Below are positions 8,261 through 16,593 of a stretch of 64,000 bases of DNA, piece by piece. The translations under genes and the position numbers were made by a program. The DNA lies in the NCBI RefSeq assembly GCF_008973465.1, contig NZ_WBXN01000004.1:6612501-6676500 (forward strand), written 5' to 3'. Position 1 is the first letter of the stretch. Every line of letters begins with the position of its first letter. A model generated the notes under the pieces. The model saw only the letters and a list, made by a program, of their open reading frames with translations, searched no databases and was not told the origin of the DNA. The DNA is from Streptomyces sp. SS1-1 (GTDB lineage: Bacteria; Actinomycetota; Actinomycetes; Streptomycetales; Streptomycetaceae).

Positions 8261-8749
8261 ATGCGTACCACACGTACCCTGGCGGCCGCTGCCACCGCGG
8301 TTGCCGCTCTCGGCGTCGCCGCCCCGGCGGCCGTTGCGCGGGACGGCATGCCCGGCCCCAGCAACATCGTGGCGCTGCCCAGCGTCATCGCCCGCGGCGG
8401 ACAGCTCACCATCACCGTCGACGGCTGCCACTCGGGCGGCACCGCGACCTCGGACGCGTTCCGGCCCACGACCCTGTCGCCGACCGGCGGCAGCACCGCC
8501 CGGGGCACCGCGACCGTCGACCACAAGGCCCGTCCGGGCGCGCACAGCATCACCGTCAACTGCGGCGGCCGGACCCTGACGAACCCCGCCGCCTTCACCG
8601 TCGTCGGCGGTGTCCGCGGCGGCCTCGGCGGCAGCTCGTCGACGGGGGCGACGCCGGCCGACATGGCCATCGGCGGCGGCCTCATCGCCGCGGCCCTCGC
8701 GGGCGGCGGCGTGTTCTGGATGCGGCGCCGGGCGGAGAGGACGATCTGA
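8261..8749 (+). CDS. secreted surface protein with C-terminal membrane anchor
   Basis: A 162-aa protein with a Sec signal peptide (LAAAATAVAALGVAAPAAVA), a small two-cysteine domain (TVDGCHSGG and ITVNCGG) resembling an Ig-like fold, a Gly/Ser linker, one hydrophobic helix and an RRRAERTI tail. The C-terminus has the layout of a sorting signal but lacks LPxTG. GGAGG precedes the ATG at 8261. It appears paralogous to the convergent gene at 8853-9362 (same order of signal peptide, paired Cys, helix and Arg tail). Its function is unknown. Confidence 0.75.
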   Translation: MRTTRTLAAAATAVAALGVAAPAAVARDGMPGPSNIVALPSVIARGGQLTITVDGCHSGGTATSDAFRPTTLSPTGGSTARGTATVDHKARPGAHSITVNCGGRTLTNPAAFTVVGGVRGGLGGSSSTGATPADMAIGGGLIAAALAGGGVFWMRRRAERTI

Positions 8750-8780
8750 CCGGCCACCCCTTCGGCCGTCGCACGCACGT

Positions 8781-8833
8781 CCACGGAGCTTCGCCCCGAC
8801 CCCCACGAGGGGGGCCGGGGCGAAGCTCCGTGG
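8781..8833. terminator. bidirectional hairpin terminator
   Basis: Arms of 23 bp (8781-8803 and 8811-8833) around a 7-base loop, with one mismatch; the outer 17 bp, CCACGGAGCTTCGCCCC, are perfect. It lies between the stops of two convergent genes and so should serve both strands. There is no T-tract, as is usual in Streptomyces. Confidence 0.85.
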
Positions 8834-8852
8834 CAGCGGAGCCAGGGAGCGG

Positions 8853-9362
8853 TCAGGCGTCGCCCTCGTCGGCGCGCCGCCGGGACAGGTGGTACGCGGT
8901 CCCGATCGCGCCGGTGACGAGGGCGGCGCCCAGACCGATCTCCTTGAGGTCGAACCCGGCGAACGTCCCGCCCGCACCGGCCTTGACGCCCTTGTCGGGG
9001 ACGGGCCGGTGCCCGGGCTCGGGCCGGCCCCCGGCGATCCTGAGGTCGGCGCTCTGCCAGAACGTGCCGCAGTAGAACGACACCTCGTACGTGGCGCCCC
9101 GCTTCGCGTCCCGGTCGACGGTGACCCGTGCCGTGGTCCGCCACCGGGGGATCACGACCGTGTCGAAGACCCCGGACGAGACGGTCACGCTCTGCTCGCA
9201 GCCGTTGGCGTGCAGCCTCACCTGCCCGCCGGGCTCCACCGTGCCGGGCACCACCCTGGCCCAGAACCCCGAGTCGTCGCCGCTCGCGTGGGCGGCCGGC
9301 GCGGTCGCGGCGAGGGCGCCCAGGCCCAGCAGCGCGGCCGACGCGACACGTATCGCTCGCAT
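8853..9362 (-). CDS. secreted surface protein with C-terminal membrane anchor
   Basis: A 169-aa protein organised like the gene at 8261: signal peptide (VASAALLGLGALAATAPAAHA), a domain with paired cysteines (HANGCEQS and SFYCGTF), a Pro/Gly-rich linker, a hydrophobic segment (GLGAALVTGAIGTAYHL) and a basic SRRRADEGDA tail. No LPxTG is present. It is convergent with its probable paralogue and close to a class F sortase, which suggests a shared cell-surface role. Its function is unknown. Confidence 0.75.
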   Translation of the reverse strand: MRAIRVASAALLGLGALAATAPAAHASGDDSGFWARVVPGTVEPGGQVRLHANGCEQSVTVSSGVFDTVVIPRWRTTARVTVDRDAKRGATYEVSFYCGTFWQSADLRIAGGRPEPGHRPVPDKGVKAGAGGTFAGFDLKEIGLGAALVTGAIGTAYHLSRRRADEGDA

Positions 9363-9586
9363 GGTGTTCCTCCCGGTCCCGAGGAGCGGCGACGGACCTT
9401 CCTCCGTCTGCGCCGGACACGCACCTCGATGTCCGGAACGCTAGGAACGCGCGCGCACCCGCGCGATCGGTGTCGTACGAATGGGGCAACCGTGTGGGCC
9501 GCCCAGGGGAACATGTTGCTGCGGCCGGGCGACGCGGCCGGTGCGGCGGCGTGCGTCCCCCGGCGCTGCGGCGGGGTGAGGGCGCG

Positions 9587-10351
9587 TCAGCCCTTGGCGC
9601 GCGGGAACAGGTCCAGGAACGGCTGCGCCGCGTCGGCGGCCCCGTGGTTGTACGGGGAGTCGAAGTCCCAGATCAGGAAGAGCAGGAACGCGATCAGCGC
9701 GGAGAACAGCCCGGCGAGGACCAGCTCACGGGGAGTGCGCCGGATCTGCAGGGCGAACACCATGCCGATGGTGATCACCGCCCCGGCCAGCAGCCCGAAC
9801 CACACCACGCCCGGCATGGTCGCGCCGGTGGAGTCGCCGCGGGCGATGCGCGCCTGGTCGGCCGCGGTCACCTGGTCGACGAGCGGCTGGTACGCCTGCG
9901 CCTCGAAGTCCGACGCCGGCTCGTAGTCGGTGACGTCCTCCCGCAGCCGCTGGAACAGCGCGGTGCCGCGGTCCGTGAGTTCGCCGTCGTCCGCCATGGC
10001 CTTCCACTCGGTGGTGACGACGTGTCCGACATAGGCGTTGACATCCTCCCGAATGCGGTCGCGGACCTCGGGCGGGTAGACCCGGACGCGCTCGGTGATC
10101 TCGTGCAGCGCCACGGCCTCCGCCTGGACGTGGTCCTGGGCGGCGCTGCGGCCCTCCCAGACGCCCGCGATGGCCAGACCCAGGACGATGGCGTACACCA
10201 CGCCGATCCACATCGTCATGTACTCGATGACGTCCGGGGTCTCGGAGGGGTCCTCGTCCTCGGGGGCGGTCCTGTGCCGCACGAGGGTGATGATCACCAC
10301 CACTCCGCAGGCGGCCAGCATCGCGAGGGTGAGAACAAGCCATTCCGGCAA
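9587..10351 (-). CDS. DUF4239-type integral membrane protein
   Basis: A 254-aa membrane protein with about four helices: one at the N-terminus (LVLTLAMLAACGVVVIITLV), one near residue 48, and a C-terminal pair (VVWFGLLAGAVITIGMVF, LVLAGLFSALIAFLLFLIW). Charged, mostly helical sequence lies between. The pattern fits the DUF4239 (bestrophin-like) group. The start is TTG at 10351, decided by GGAGG six bases upstream. It lies 16 bp after the proline-rich gene and is probably cotranscribed with it. Its role is unknown. Confidence 0.75.
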   Translation of the reverse strand: MPEWLVLTLAMLAACGVVVIITLVRHRTAPEDEDPSETPDVIEYMTMWIGVVYAIVLGLAIAGVWEGRSAAQDHVQAEAVALHEITERVRVYPPEVRDRIREDVNAYVGHVVTTEWKAMADDGELTDRGTALFQRLREDVTDYEPASDFEAQAYQPLVDQVTAADQARIARGDSTGATMPGVVWFGLLAGAVITIGMVFALQIRRTPRELVLAGLFSALIAFLLFLIWDFDSPYNHGAADAAQPFLDLFPRAKG

Positions 10352-10367
10352 GGGGATCCTCCAGGGG

Positions 10368-10970
10368 TCAGCGGGGACGCAGGGCGGCGACCGCCGCGAT
10401 GGCGGGGACCGCGATCAGCAGGACGAAGGTCAGGGGCGACGGGGCGCCGGGCGGCACCTGGCGCTGCGCGCTGACGCGGTGCGGCGGGTAGTGGACGCGG
10501 GTCGGGCTGGGCTCGGGCGCGGGCGGCGGCGGTGTCGGCCGGGGCTTCGGCGGGGGTGCCGGGGCCGGGGCGGCCTTGGGTGCCGGCGGCGGCGCGGGGG
10601 CCGGCGGGGGCGGTGTGGGCCCGGGCGCCGGGGGCTCGGGCTTCGGCTCGGGCGTGGGCTTCGGCGTGGGTGTGGGGCTCGGCTTCGGCGGAGGCGGTGG
10701 AGGCGGAGGCGGAGGCGGCGGTTCGGGTGTCGGCGTCGGTGTCGGCGTGGGGGTGGGCGTCGGGGTCGGCGGGGGACATTGCGGCGGGGTGGGCCAGGTG
10801 AGACTCCCGGCGACCGCCACGGCCTGGACCCCGCCGGGTCCCGTGTCCGCGTAGGCGCAGGCGTCGGCCACCGCGGCCCCGGCCGGTGCCGTCACCAGCA
10901 GCCAGGTCAGCACCGCCACGGCCAACAGCCGCGAGGTGAGGGTGGATTGTGTGGGTTCGGGTCCGTGCAC
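10368..10970 (-). CDS. proline-rich exported or membrane protein
   Basis: About 200 aa from a GTG at 10970; the start is uncertain because no ribosome binding site is clear. A signal peptide (LLAVAVLTWLLVTAPAGAAVA) is followed by a short Cys-containing segment, then over 100 residues of TP, PP, KP and AP repeats (bases about 10470-10790), then one C-terminal helix (LTFVLLIAVPAIAAVAAL) ending in RPR. The layout suggests a wall-spanning rod tethered to the membrane. The repeat explains long open frames on both strands here. It probably forms an operon with the DUF4239 gene. Confidence 0.65.
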   Translation of the reverse strand: MHGPEPTQSTLTSRLLAVAVLTWLLVTAPAGAAVADACAYADTGPGGVQAVAVAGSLTWPTPPQCPPPTPTPTPTPTPTPTPEPPPPPPPPPPPPKPSPTPTPKPTPEPKPEPPAPGPTPPPPAPAPPPAPKAAPAPAPPPKPRPTPPPPAPEPSPTRVHYPPHRVSAQRQVPPGAPSPLTFVLLIAVPAIAAVAALRPR

Positions 10971-11211
10971 GACGAAGATCTTGATTGCCTGCCGGCCGCC
11001 ACACGCCGAGGATCGGGTGGATTGCCCCGAACGGGGGACGGGCGGCTGCACGCGCGTGACCAGGCGTACGCCTGGGGCGGGAGGGGTCTCACAGGTTCCC
11101 GAAAGAATTTCGTCCGCCCGTTGAACACGTACGGGGTCCCCCTGCGTACTCCTCGTCGTGCGGCGGCGCAGCAGGGCGCTGCGACACCCGTGTGATTCTG
11201 GGGAGTTGACG

Positions 11212-12195
11212 ATGAAGACCTCGTGGCGGAGCGCCTCGCTCGCGGTGAGCGCCGTGGCGCTGCTGGCGCTGACGACGGCATGCGGGCAGGAGACGACCCC
11301 GCCGGCGAGCAGCCAGAACGTGGGAGCCACGGCCGCCACGGGCGGCGGCTACGGATCCGCGGGCACCGGTCTGGGCGGTGCCGACGCCGGCGCGCCGGGC
11401 GAGGAGGGCATCGGCGCGCAGACGTCCACCGCCGGTGAGCTGTCCGTCTCCACCAACGCCGAGCTCGGCAAGGTGCTGACCGACAGCGGCGGTCTGACGC
11501 TCTACCGCTTCGACAAGGACACCGCCGAGCCCGCCAAGTCGAACTGCGACGGCGACTGCGCCAAGAAGTGGCCGCCGGTCCCCGCCGACGACGCCGAGGC
11601 CGGCGCCGGCATCGACAAGGCCCTGCTCGGCTCGGTCACCCGGTCCGACGGCACCAAGCAGCTCACCGTCGCCGGCTGGCCGGCGTACCGCTTCGCCAAG
11701 GACATCAACGCCGGGGACGTCAACGGCCAGGGCGTCGGCGGCACCTGGTACGCGCTCGCCCCCGACGGAAAGAAGGCGCAGGGCGGTGCCGGCGCGCGGA
11801 CCACCGACCTGCCGGGCCTGTCCACCCGCAAGGACCCCAAGCTCGGCGAGATCGTCATCGACGGCAACGGGCACACGGTGTACCGCTTCATGAAGGACTC
11901 GCCCTGGCCGATGAAGACGGCCTGCACCGGCGAGTGCCTGAAGAAGTGGCCCGTCATCAAGCCCGTGGACGCCAAGGACACCAAGGGCATCGACCTGAAG
12001 GGGTCCGGCCCCCGCGGTCAGGGCTACGTGGTCTTCGACCGGCCCGACGGCATCCGGCAGCAGACCATCGACTGCGTGCCGATCTACACCTTCGCCGGGG
12101 ACAAGAAGCCCGGTGACACCAACGGTCAGGGCGTGGGCGGCACCTGGTACGCCATCCGCCCCGACGGCAAGCCGGTCGGCGCGTCGGAGAAGTGA
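11212..12195 (+). CDS. SCO0930-like lipoprotein with secreted repeats (Lipoprotein_15)
   Basis: A 327-aa lipoprotein. The signal peptide ends LLALTTAC, with the lipid-modified Cys near residue 24, then a Gly/Ala linker. Four repeats of the Lipoprotein_15 type follow: two of the LTLYRFDKD...CAKKWPPV kind (Cys pairs CDGDC and CTGEC) and two of the GDVNGQGVGGTWYA kind. Such proteins are extracytoplasmic, possibly metal or redox linked, but without a proven function. GGGGAG precedes the ATG. A TGAAC/CGTACT pair with 18-bp spacing upstream (about 11124-11152) could be an ECF-type promoter. Confidence 0.85.
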   Translation: MKTSWRSASLAVSAVALLALTTACGQETTPPASSQNVGATAATGGGYGSAGTGLGGADAGAPGEEGIGAQTSTAGELSVSTNAELGKVLTDSGGLTLYRFDKDTAEPAKSNCDGDCAKKWPPVPADDAEAGAGIDKALLGSVTRSDGTKQLTVAGWPAYRFAKDINAGDVNGQGVGGTWYALAPDGKKAQGGAGARTTDLPGLSTRKDPKLGEIVIDGNGHTVYRFMKDSPWPMKTACTGECLKKWPVIKPVDAKDTKGIDLKGSGPRGQGYVVFDRPDGIRQQTIDCVPIYTFAGDKKPGDTNGQGVGGTWYAIRPDGKPVGASEK

Positions 12196-12236
12196 GGATC
12201 AGACCTCCCCAGGGTTGATCCACGCGCACGGCCCCG

Positions 12237-12271
12237 GTCCGCCCCCTGAACCCACCGCTCAGGGGGCGGAC
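12237..12271 (+). terminator. hairpin terminator after the lipoprotein gene
   Basis: Perfect 13-bp arms, GTCCGCCCCCTGA and its complement, around a 9-base loop, 42 bp after the lipoprotein stop. It is a typical GC-rich streptomycete terminator without a T-tract. Confidence 0.8.
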
Positions 12272-12495
12272 CCGTGTGCCGTCACGGGCCGGGCGCGTCC
12301 TCCCGGATTCCCCCGCTTCGCGGCCCTGTGGAATGCTTCGGTGGTTTTCCCGGGAAGTGCGGGGGGTTCCGGCGCGGCACGTGCCACCGGCAGTGACCGG
12401 GAACGGATGGTCAATTTCCGTTTCCGCTCGCTCCATTGGCGGGCGATCAGTAGCCTCAGCTCGAACACCGGATCGCCTACGCGTTGGAGAGTCAG
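12272..12495 (+). other. upstream region of the methyltransferase-rmdA operon
   Basis: Together with the hairpin before it, this makes a 300-bp gene-free stretch. I see no ORF. A TAGCCT hexamer at 12451-12456 could be a -10 element about 35 bases before the start at 12496; no convincing -35 is seen. Confidence 0.4.
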
Positions 12496-13308
12496 ATGGA
12501 GCGTCCCGCCTGGGCCCCACGGAACATCGACATCTCGGTCCCCAGCGTCTCGCGCATCTACGACTACTACCTGGGCGGTTCGTACAACTTCGAGGTCGAC
12601 CGGGAAGCGGCCCGCAAGGCCATGGAGTTCATGCCGGGTCTGCCCAAGATCATGCAGGCCAACCGGGCGTTCATGCGGCGCGCGGTGCGCTTCGCCGCCG
12701 GCGAGGGCGTCACCCAGTTCCTCGACATCGGCTCCGGCATACCGACGTTCGGCAGCGTCCACGAGGTGGCCCGCGCGGCCGACCCCCGCTCCCGTGTGGT
12801 GTACGTCGACCACGACCCGGTCGCCGTCGCCCACAGCGAGGCCGTCCTCGCCGGTGACGAGGGCACGGGCGTCGTCGCCGCGGACCTGCGCAAGCCCCAG
12901 GAGATCCTGACCAGTTCGGAGGTCGGGCGCCTCATCGACCTGAACCGGCCGGTCGCCGTGCTCCTCGTTGCCATACTGCACTTCGTGGAGGACGAGGACG
13001 ACCCGTACGGAGCGGTGGCCGAACTGCGCGACGCGCTCCCGCCCGGCAGCATGCTGGTGCTCACGCACGCCTCGTACGAGGGCATCCCGCTGTCCGAGGA
13101 GACGGCCAAGGGCGCGGTCGACGTGTACGAGGACATCCGCAACCCGCTGATCATGCGTTCGCGCGACGGGATCGCGCGGTTCTTCGAGGGGTACGACATG
13201 GTGGAACCCGGACTGGTGCCGATGCCGCTCTGGCGTCCGGACACCGCACCGGAGGACGACGACCGATGGGCCTTCTCCGGGTTCGCCGGCGTGGGGCGTA
13301 CGGCGTGA
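12496..13308 (+). CDS. SAM-dependent methyltransferase, DUF574 family
   Basis: A 270-aa protein of the actinobacterial DUF574 (Methyltransf_19) group. The diagnostic N-terminus is present (PSVSRIYDYYLGGSYNFEVD), then the SAM-binding motif FLDIGSGIPTFG near residue 76 and VVYVDHDPVAVAHS. The ATG at 12496 is preferred over an in-frame TTG 12 bases upstream because GGAGAG is correctly spaced before it. Its stop overlaps the rmdA GTG start (GTGA), so the two are translationally coupled, which suggests a functional link to c-di-GMP signalling. The substrate is unknown. Confidence 0.85.
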   Translation: MERPAWAPRNIDISVPSVSRIYDYYLGGSYNFEVDREAARKAMEFMPGLPKIMQANRAFMRRAVRFAAGEGVTQFLDIGSGIPTFGSVHEVARAADPRSRVVYVDHDPVAVAHSEAVLAGDEGTGVVAADLRKPQEILTSSEVGRLIDLNRPVAVLLVAILHFVEDEDDPYGAVAELRDALPPGSMLVLTHASYEGIPLSEETAKGAVDVYEDIRNPLIMRSRDGIARFFEGYDMVEPGLVPMPLWRPDTAPEDDDRWAFSGFAGVGRTA

Positions 13309-15440
13309 GCGGGGGGCTCGACGAGCCGGAGGACAGACTGCGCCGGTTCGCGACGATCTGGAGCCGGGCCGTCTTCCCGGTCACCGCGACGTCGTCGACC
13401 CGGCCGGAGTTCGAGGCGCAACTGCTGCCGCTCGCCCGGCGGTTGAGCGACGCCCTCAAGGCGCGGGCGTTCGACGCCGACGAGGGCAAGGCGGTCGGCG
13501 CGGCCCTGGTCGGCGTCCACTGCACCGACCCGGAGGCGCTCAGCCGCTCGCTGGACTGCGTCGACGCCTACCTGGTGCTCTACTGCGGCGGCGACGGCGA
13601 CCAGGAGGACCTGCGGGCCCGCTCGGCCCGGCTCCAGCACGCCATGGCCGCCGGCTACGCCCAGGCGCTGCGCGCCCGCACCCTCGCCGAGCAGGAGGCG
13701 ATCTCCGCGGCCGCCCTCAAGGCCCAGGGCGTGGTCGCCCAGGCCCTGCACGCCACCGAGGCACGGTTCCGGGCGGTGTTCGAGGGCGCGGCCATAGGCA
13801 TCGGCATCGCCGACCTGGACGGCAACATCCTCCAGGTGAACGGCGCCCTGCTGCGCATGTTCGGCGTCTCGGGGCAGACCATGCAGACCCGCAACGTCCT
13901 GGACTGGACCCACCCCGAGGACGCCCCGCAGACCTGGAAGCTCTACGAGGAGCTGGTCCGCGGCGAGCGCGAGCACTACCACCTCGAGAAGGCGTTCTAC
14001 CGTCCCGACGGGACCGTGCTGTGGACCAACCTCACGGTGTCCCTGCTGCGGGACGCCGACGGGGCCCCGCGGTACCAGCTGGCCCTCATGGAGGACACCA
14101 CCGAGCGCCGGCTGCTCAATCTGCGGCTGCGCTACGAGGCCACCCACGACGCCCTGACCGGTCTGCCCAACCGCACGTTCTTCTTCGAGCGGCTGGAGAA
14201 GGCGCTGGCCGCCGGCGAGGGGCAGCGCTTCGGCCTGTGCTACCTCGACCTGGACGGCTTCAAGACCGTCAACGACAGCCTCGGCCACGCGGCCGGCGAC
14301 CGGCTGCTCGTCGAGGTCGCCGACCGGCTCCAGTCCTGCGCCACCCGGCCCGGCGAGATGGTCGCCCGGCTCGGCGGCGACGAGTTCGTGGCCCTCACCA
14401 CCGGCCCCGGCACCGAGCGCGAGGTCGACGAACTCGCCTCCCGGATCATGAACGCGCTGCTCGCGCCGATCAGCGTCGACGGCCGGGAGCTGACCGTCCG
14501 CGGCAGCATCGGCGTCGTGGAGGGACCGGCCGGCGAGCGCAGCGCGGCGGAGGTGCTGCGCAGCGCCGACATCACCATGTACCGGGCCAAGTCGGCGGGC
14601 GGCAACCGCTTCGAGCTGGCCGACCCGGAGGCCGACGCCCGCGCGATCACCCGGCACGGCCTGACCACGGCCCTGCCGACCGCCCTGGACCGGGGCGAGT
14701 TCTTCATCGAGTACCAGCCGCTGGTGCACCTCGGCGACGGCAGTGTGCGCGGCGCGGAGGCCCTGGTGCGCTGGCTGCACCCGCAGCACGGCATCCTCGG
14801 CCCGGACCGGTTCATCCCGCTCGCCGAGCACACGGGCCTCATCGTGCCGCTCGGCCGGTGGGTGCTGGAGCAGTCGGTCCGTCAGGCACGCGCCTGGCGG
14901 GAGCGGTACCACGACGGCGGCCCACTCCGCATCAACGTCAACCTCTCGCCCTGCCAGCTCACCCACCCCGGTCTGGTCCAGGACACCGTCGACATCCTGG
15001 AACGCGCGGGCGTGCAACCCGACGCGCTGTGCCTGGAGGTGACCGAGTCGGCCCTCATCGGCGCCGACGACGCCCTGCTCAAGCCGCTGCGCCGGCTGGC
15101 CGAGATGGGCGTCGACATCGCCCTGGACGACTTCGGCACCGGCTACTCCAACCTCGCCAACCTGCGCCGGCTGCCGGTGAGCGTCCTCAAGCTGGACCGG
15201 TCGTTCACCCAGAGCATGCAGCGGTTCCCCGCCGACCCCGTCGACCTCAAGATCGTCGAGGGGATCGTCTCCCTGGCGCACAGCCTGGACCTCGCGGTGA
15301 CCGTGGAGGGCGTCGAGACCGGCGCCCAGGCCGAGCAGCTGCGGATACTGGGCTGCGACACCGCGCAGGGCTGGTACTACGCCCGCCCCGGCCCGCCGGA
15401 GCGGCTGCACGAACTGGCGCTGGTCGACGCGACGGGCTGA
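13305..15440 (+). CDS. rmdA: PAS-GGDEF-EAL c-di-GMP cyclase/phosphodiesterase RmdA
   Basis: A 711-aa cytosolic protein. The N-terminal ~150 residues are helical. A PAS domain spans about 152-270, a GGDEF domain about 280-440 (intact RLGGDEF near 355), and an EAL domain about 460-705 (AEALVRW near 485, DDFGTGYSN, TVEGVE). Both catalytic signatures look intact. The position expected for an RxxD inhibitory site reads RPGE, so product inhibition may be weak. Architecture and neighbourhood match S. coelicolor RmdA (SCO0928), a c-di-GMP phosphodiesterase affecting development. The GTG start overlaps the methyltransferase stop. Confidence 0.85.
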   Translation: MSGGLDEPEDRLRRFATIWSRAVFPVTATSSTRPEFEAQLLPLARRLSDALKARAFDADEGKAVGAALVGVHCTDPEALSRSLDCVDAYLVLYCGGDGDQEDLRARSARLQHAMAAGYAQALRARTLAEQEAISAAALKAQGVVAQALHATEARFRAVFEGAAIGIGIADLDGNILQVNGALLRMFGVSGQTMQTRNVLDWTHPEDAPQTWKLYEELVRGEREHYHLEKAFYRPDGTVLWTNLTVSLLRDADGAPRYQLALMEDTTERRLLNLRLRYEATHDALTGLPNRTFFFERLEKALAAGEGQRFGLCYLDLDGFKTVNDSLGHAAGDRLLVEVADRLQSCATRPGEMVARLGGDEFVALTTGPGTEREVDELASRIMNALLAPISVDGRELTVRGSIGVVEGPAGERSAAEVLRSADITMYRAKSAGGNRFELADPEADARAITRHGLTTALPTALDRGEFFIEYQPLVHLGDGSVRGAEALVRWLHPQHGILGPDRFIPLAEHTGLIVPLGRWVLEQSVRQARAWRERYHDGGPLRINVNLSPCQLTHPGLVQDTVDILERAGVQPDALCLEVTESALIGADDALLKPLRRLAEMGVDIALDDFGTGYSNLANLRRLPVSVLKLDRSFTQSMQRFPADPVDLKIVEGIVSLAHSLDLAVTVEGVETGAQAEQLRILGCDTAQGWYYARPGPPERLHELALVDATG

Positions 15441-15557
15441 GCCGCGCGCACCGGGCCGCGGGGATGCCCGGCGGCCCGGCCCCGCGCGGTCGGATAGCGT
15501 GACCGGGGAGACGGCGGCGCCACGTCCGTACAGGCCGCCGGGAAGGCGGGTCCGGCC

Positions 15558-16460
15558 ATGCGCGACAGGCCGATCGATCTGGACCTGCGCAAGGTGCGCT
15601 ACTTCGTGGCGGTCGCCGAGCGCCGGCACTTCGGGCGGGCGGCCGTCGCCCTGCACGTCACCCAGCCCGCCCTGTCCCGCCAGGTGCGCCAGCTGGAACA
15701 CGAGCTGCGTGTCGAGCTGTTCACCCGCAGCACCCGCGAGGTCGCCCTCACCCCGGCGGGCGAGCAGTTCCTGCACGACGCCAGAGCCCTCCTCGCCGCC
15801 TCCGAGGCCGCCCAGGAGCGCGCCCGCCGCATCGGCGCCGGCGACGACGCGCTGGTCGTCGGCTTCATGCTCGGCACGGACGTCGGACCGGCGCTCAACG
15901 CGTTCTCGGCGCGCTTCCCGCACGTCTCCGTCGAACTGGTGCGCCTGCGCTGGTGGAGTCAGGCGCGGGCGCTGCTCGACGGGAGCGTCGACGTGGGGTT
16001 CGTCCGGCCGCCGCTGGAGACCGACGGCGTGGACCTCCTCCCGCTCTACACGGAGCGCCTGAGCGCCGTCCTGCCCGCCGGCCACCCCCGGGCGCACGAC
16101 GGCGAGGTCGCCCTCGCGGACCTCGCCGGCGAGCCCGTCCTGGAGTACGCGGACGCGAGCGAGGCGTGGTCGGCCGTCTGGAACGCCGACCCCCGGCCCG
16201 ACGGCACCCGCCCGGACCACGGCCCCGCCTTCCACGACATGGAGGAACTGCTGGGCTACGTCCGGAGCGGACGCGGGATCGCCTTCGTATCGGGGGCCGC
16301 CGCGGCCGCGTTCCCCCGGTCCGACATCGCCTACGTCCCCGTCGCCGGCGTACCGCCCGGACAGGTCTCCCTGGCCTGGCCCGCCCGGCGTTCCTCACCG
16401 GCCGTGACCGGCTTCGTCGAGACGGCCCGCGCCGCCGTCGCGGGCCGGGCCGGCGCGTAG
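15558..16460 (+). CDS. LysR-family transcriptional regulator
   Basis: A 300-aa LysR protein: N-terminal helix-turn-helix (RHFGRAAVALHVTQPALSRQV) and a substrate-binding domain from about residue 95. It lies directly upstream of an alcohol dehydrogenase gene on the same strand, and a T-N11-A palindrome sits between them. It may therefore activate the dehydrogenase/SDR genes that follow. This same-strand layout is less common for LysR genes than the divergent one. The effector is unknown. Confidence 0.9.
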   Translation: MRDRPIDLDLRKVRYFVAVAERRHFGRAAVALHVTQPALSRQVRQLEHELRVELFTRSTREVALTPAGEQFLHDARALLAASEAAQERARRIGAGDDALVVGFMLGTDVGPALNAFSARFPHVSVELVRLRWWSQARALLDGSVDVGFVRPPLETDGVDLLPLYTERLSAVLPAGHPRAHDGEVALADLAGEPVLEYADASEAWSAVWNADPRPDGTRPDHGPAFHDMEELLGYVRSGRGIAFVSGAAAAAFPRSDIAYVPVAGVPPGQVSLAWPARRSSPAVTGFVETARAAVAGRAGA

Positions 16461-16469
16461 ACCTGCGGC

Positions 16470-16486
16470 GATGCCGGCTGGGCATC
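16470..16486. promoter_or_regulatory. candidate LysR box (T-N11-A palindrome)
   Basis: GATGCCGGCTGGGCATC is a 6-bp-arm inverted repeat fitting T-N11-A, located 9 bp after the LysR gene and about 107 bp before the alcohol dehydrogenase start. A looser CAATG/CATTG pair follows at about 16487-16509 and could be a second half-site set. Confidence 0.5.
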
Positions 16487-16593
16487 AATGGCACCGGGAC
16501 CGGCATTGGACGGGAGGGCGACGGGGCCCAAGGCTGGAAAGCGCCGGGACGACCCACCGGCCTCCTTCCCACCCAGCCCCCTTGGAGCCCGCC

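Noticed and set aside
10470..10790. Tandem repeat that could be a minisatellite or CRISPR-like array
   Set aside because: It encodes a continuous Pro-rich segment in frame with a signal peptide and an anchor; there are no regular spacers.
12567..16235. A 1222-codon open frame on the minus strand
   Set aside because: It is the antisense of the methyltransferase, rmdA and LysR genes; its composition (Gly, Arg, Val, His rich, no motifs) is typical of GC-rich shadow frames.
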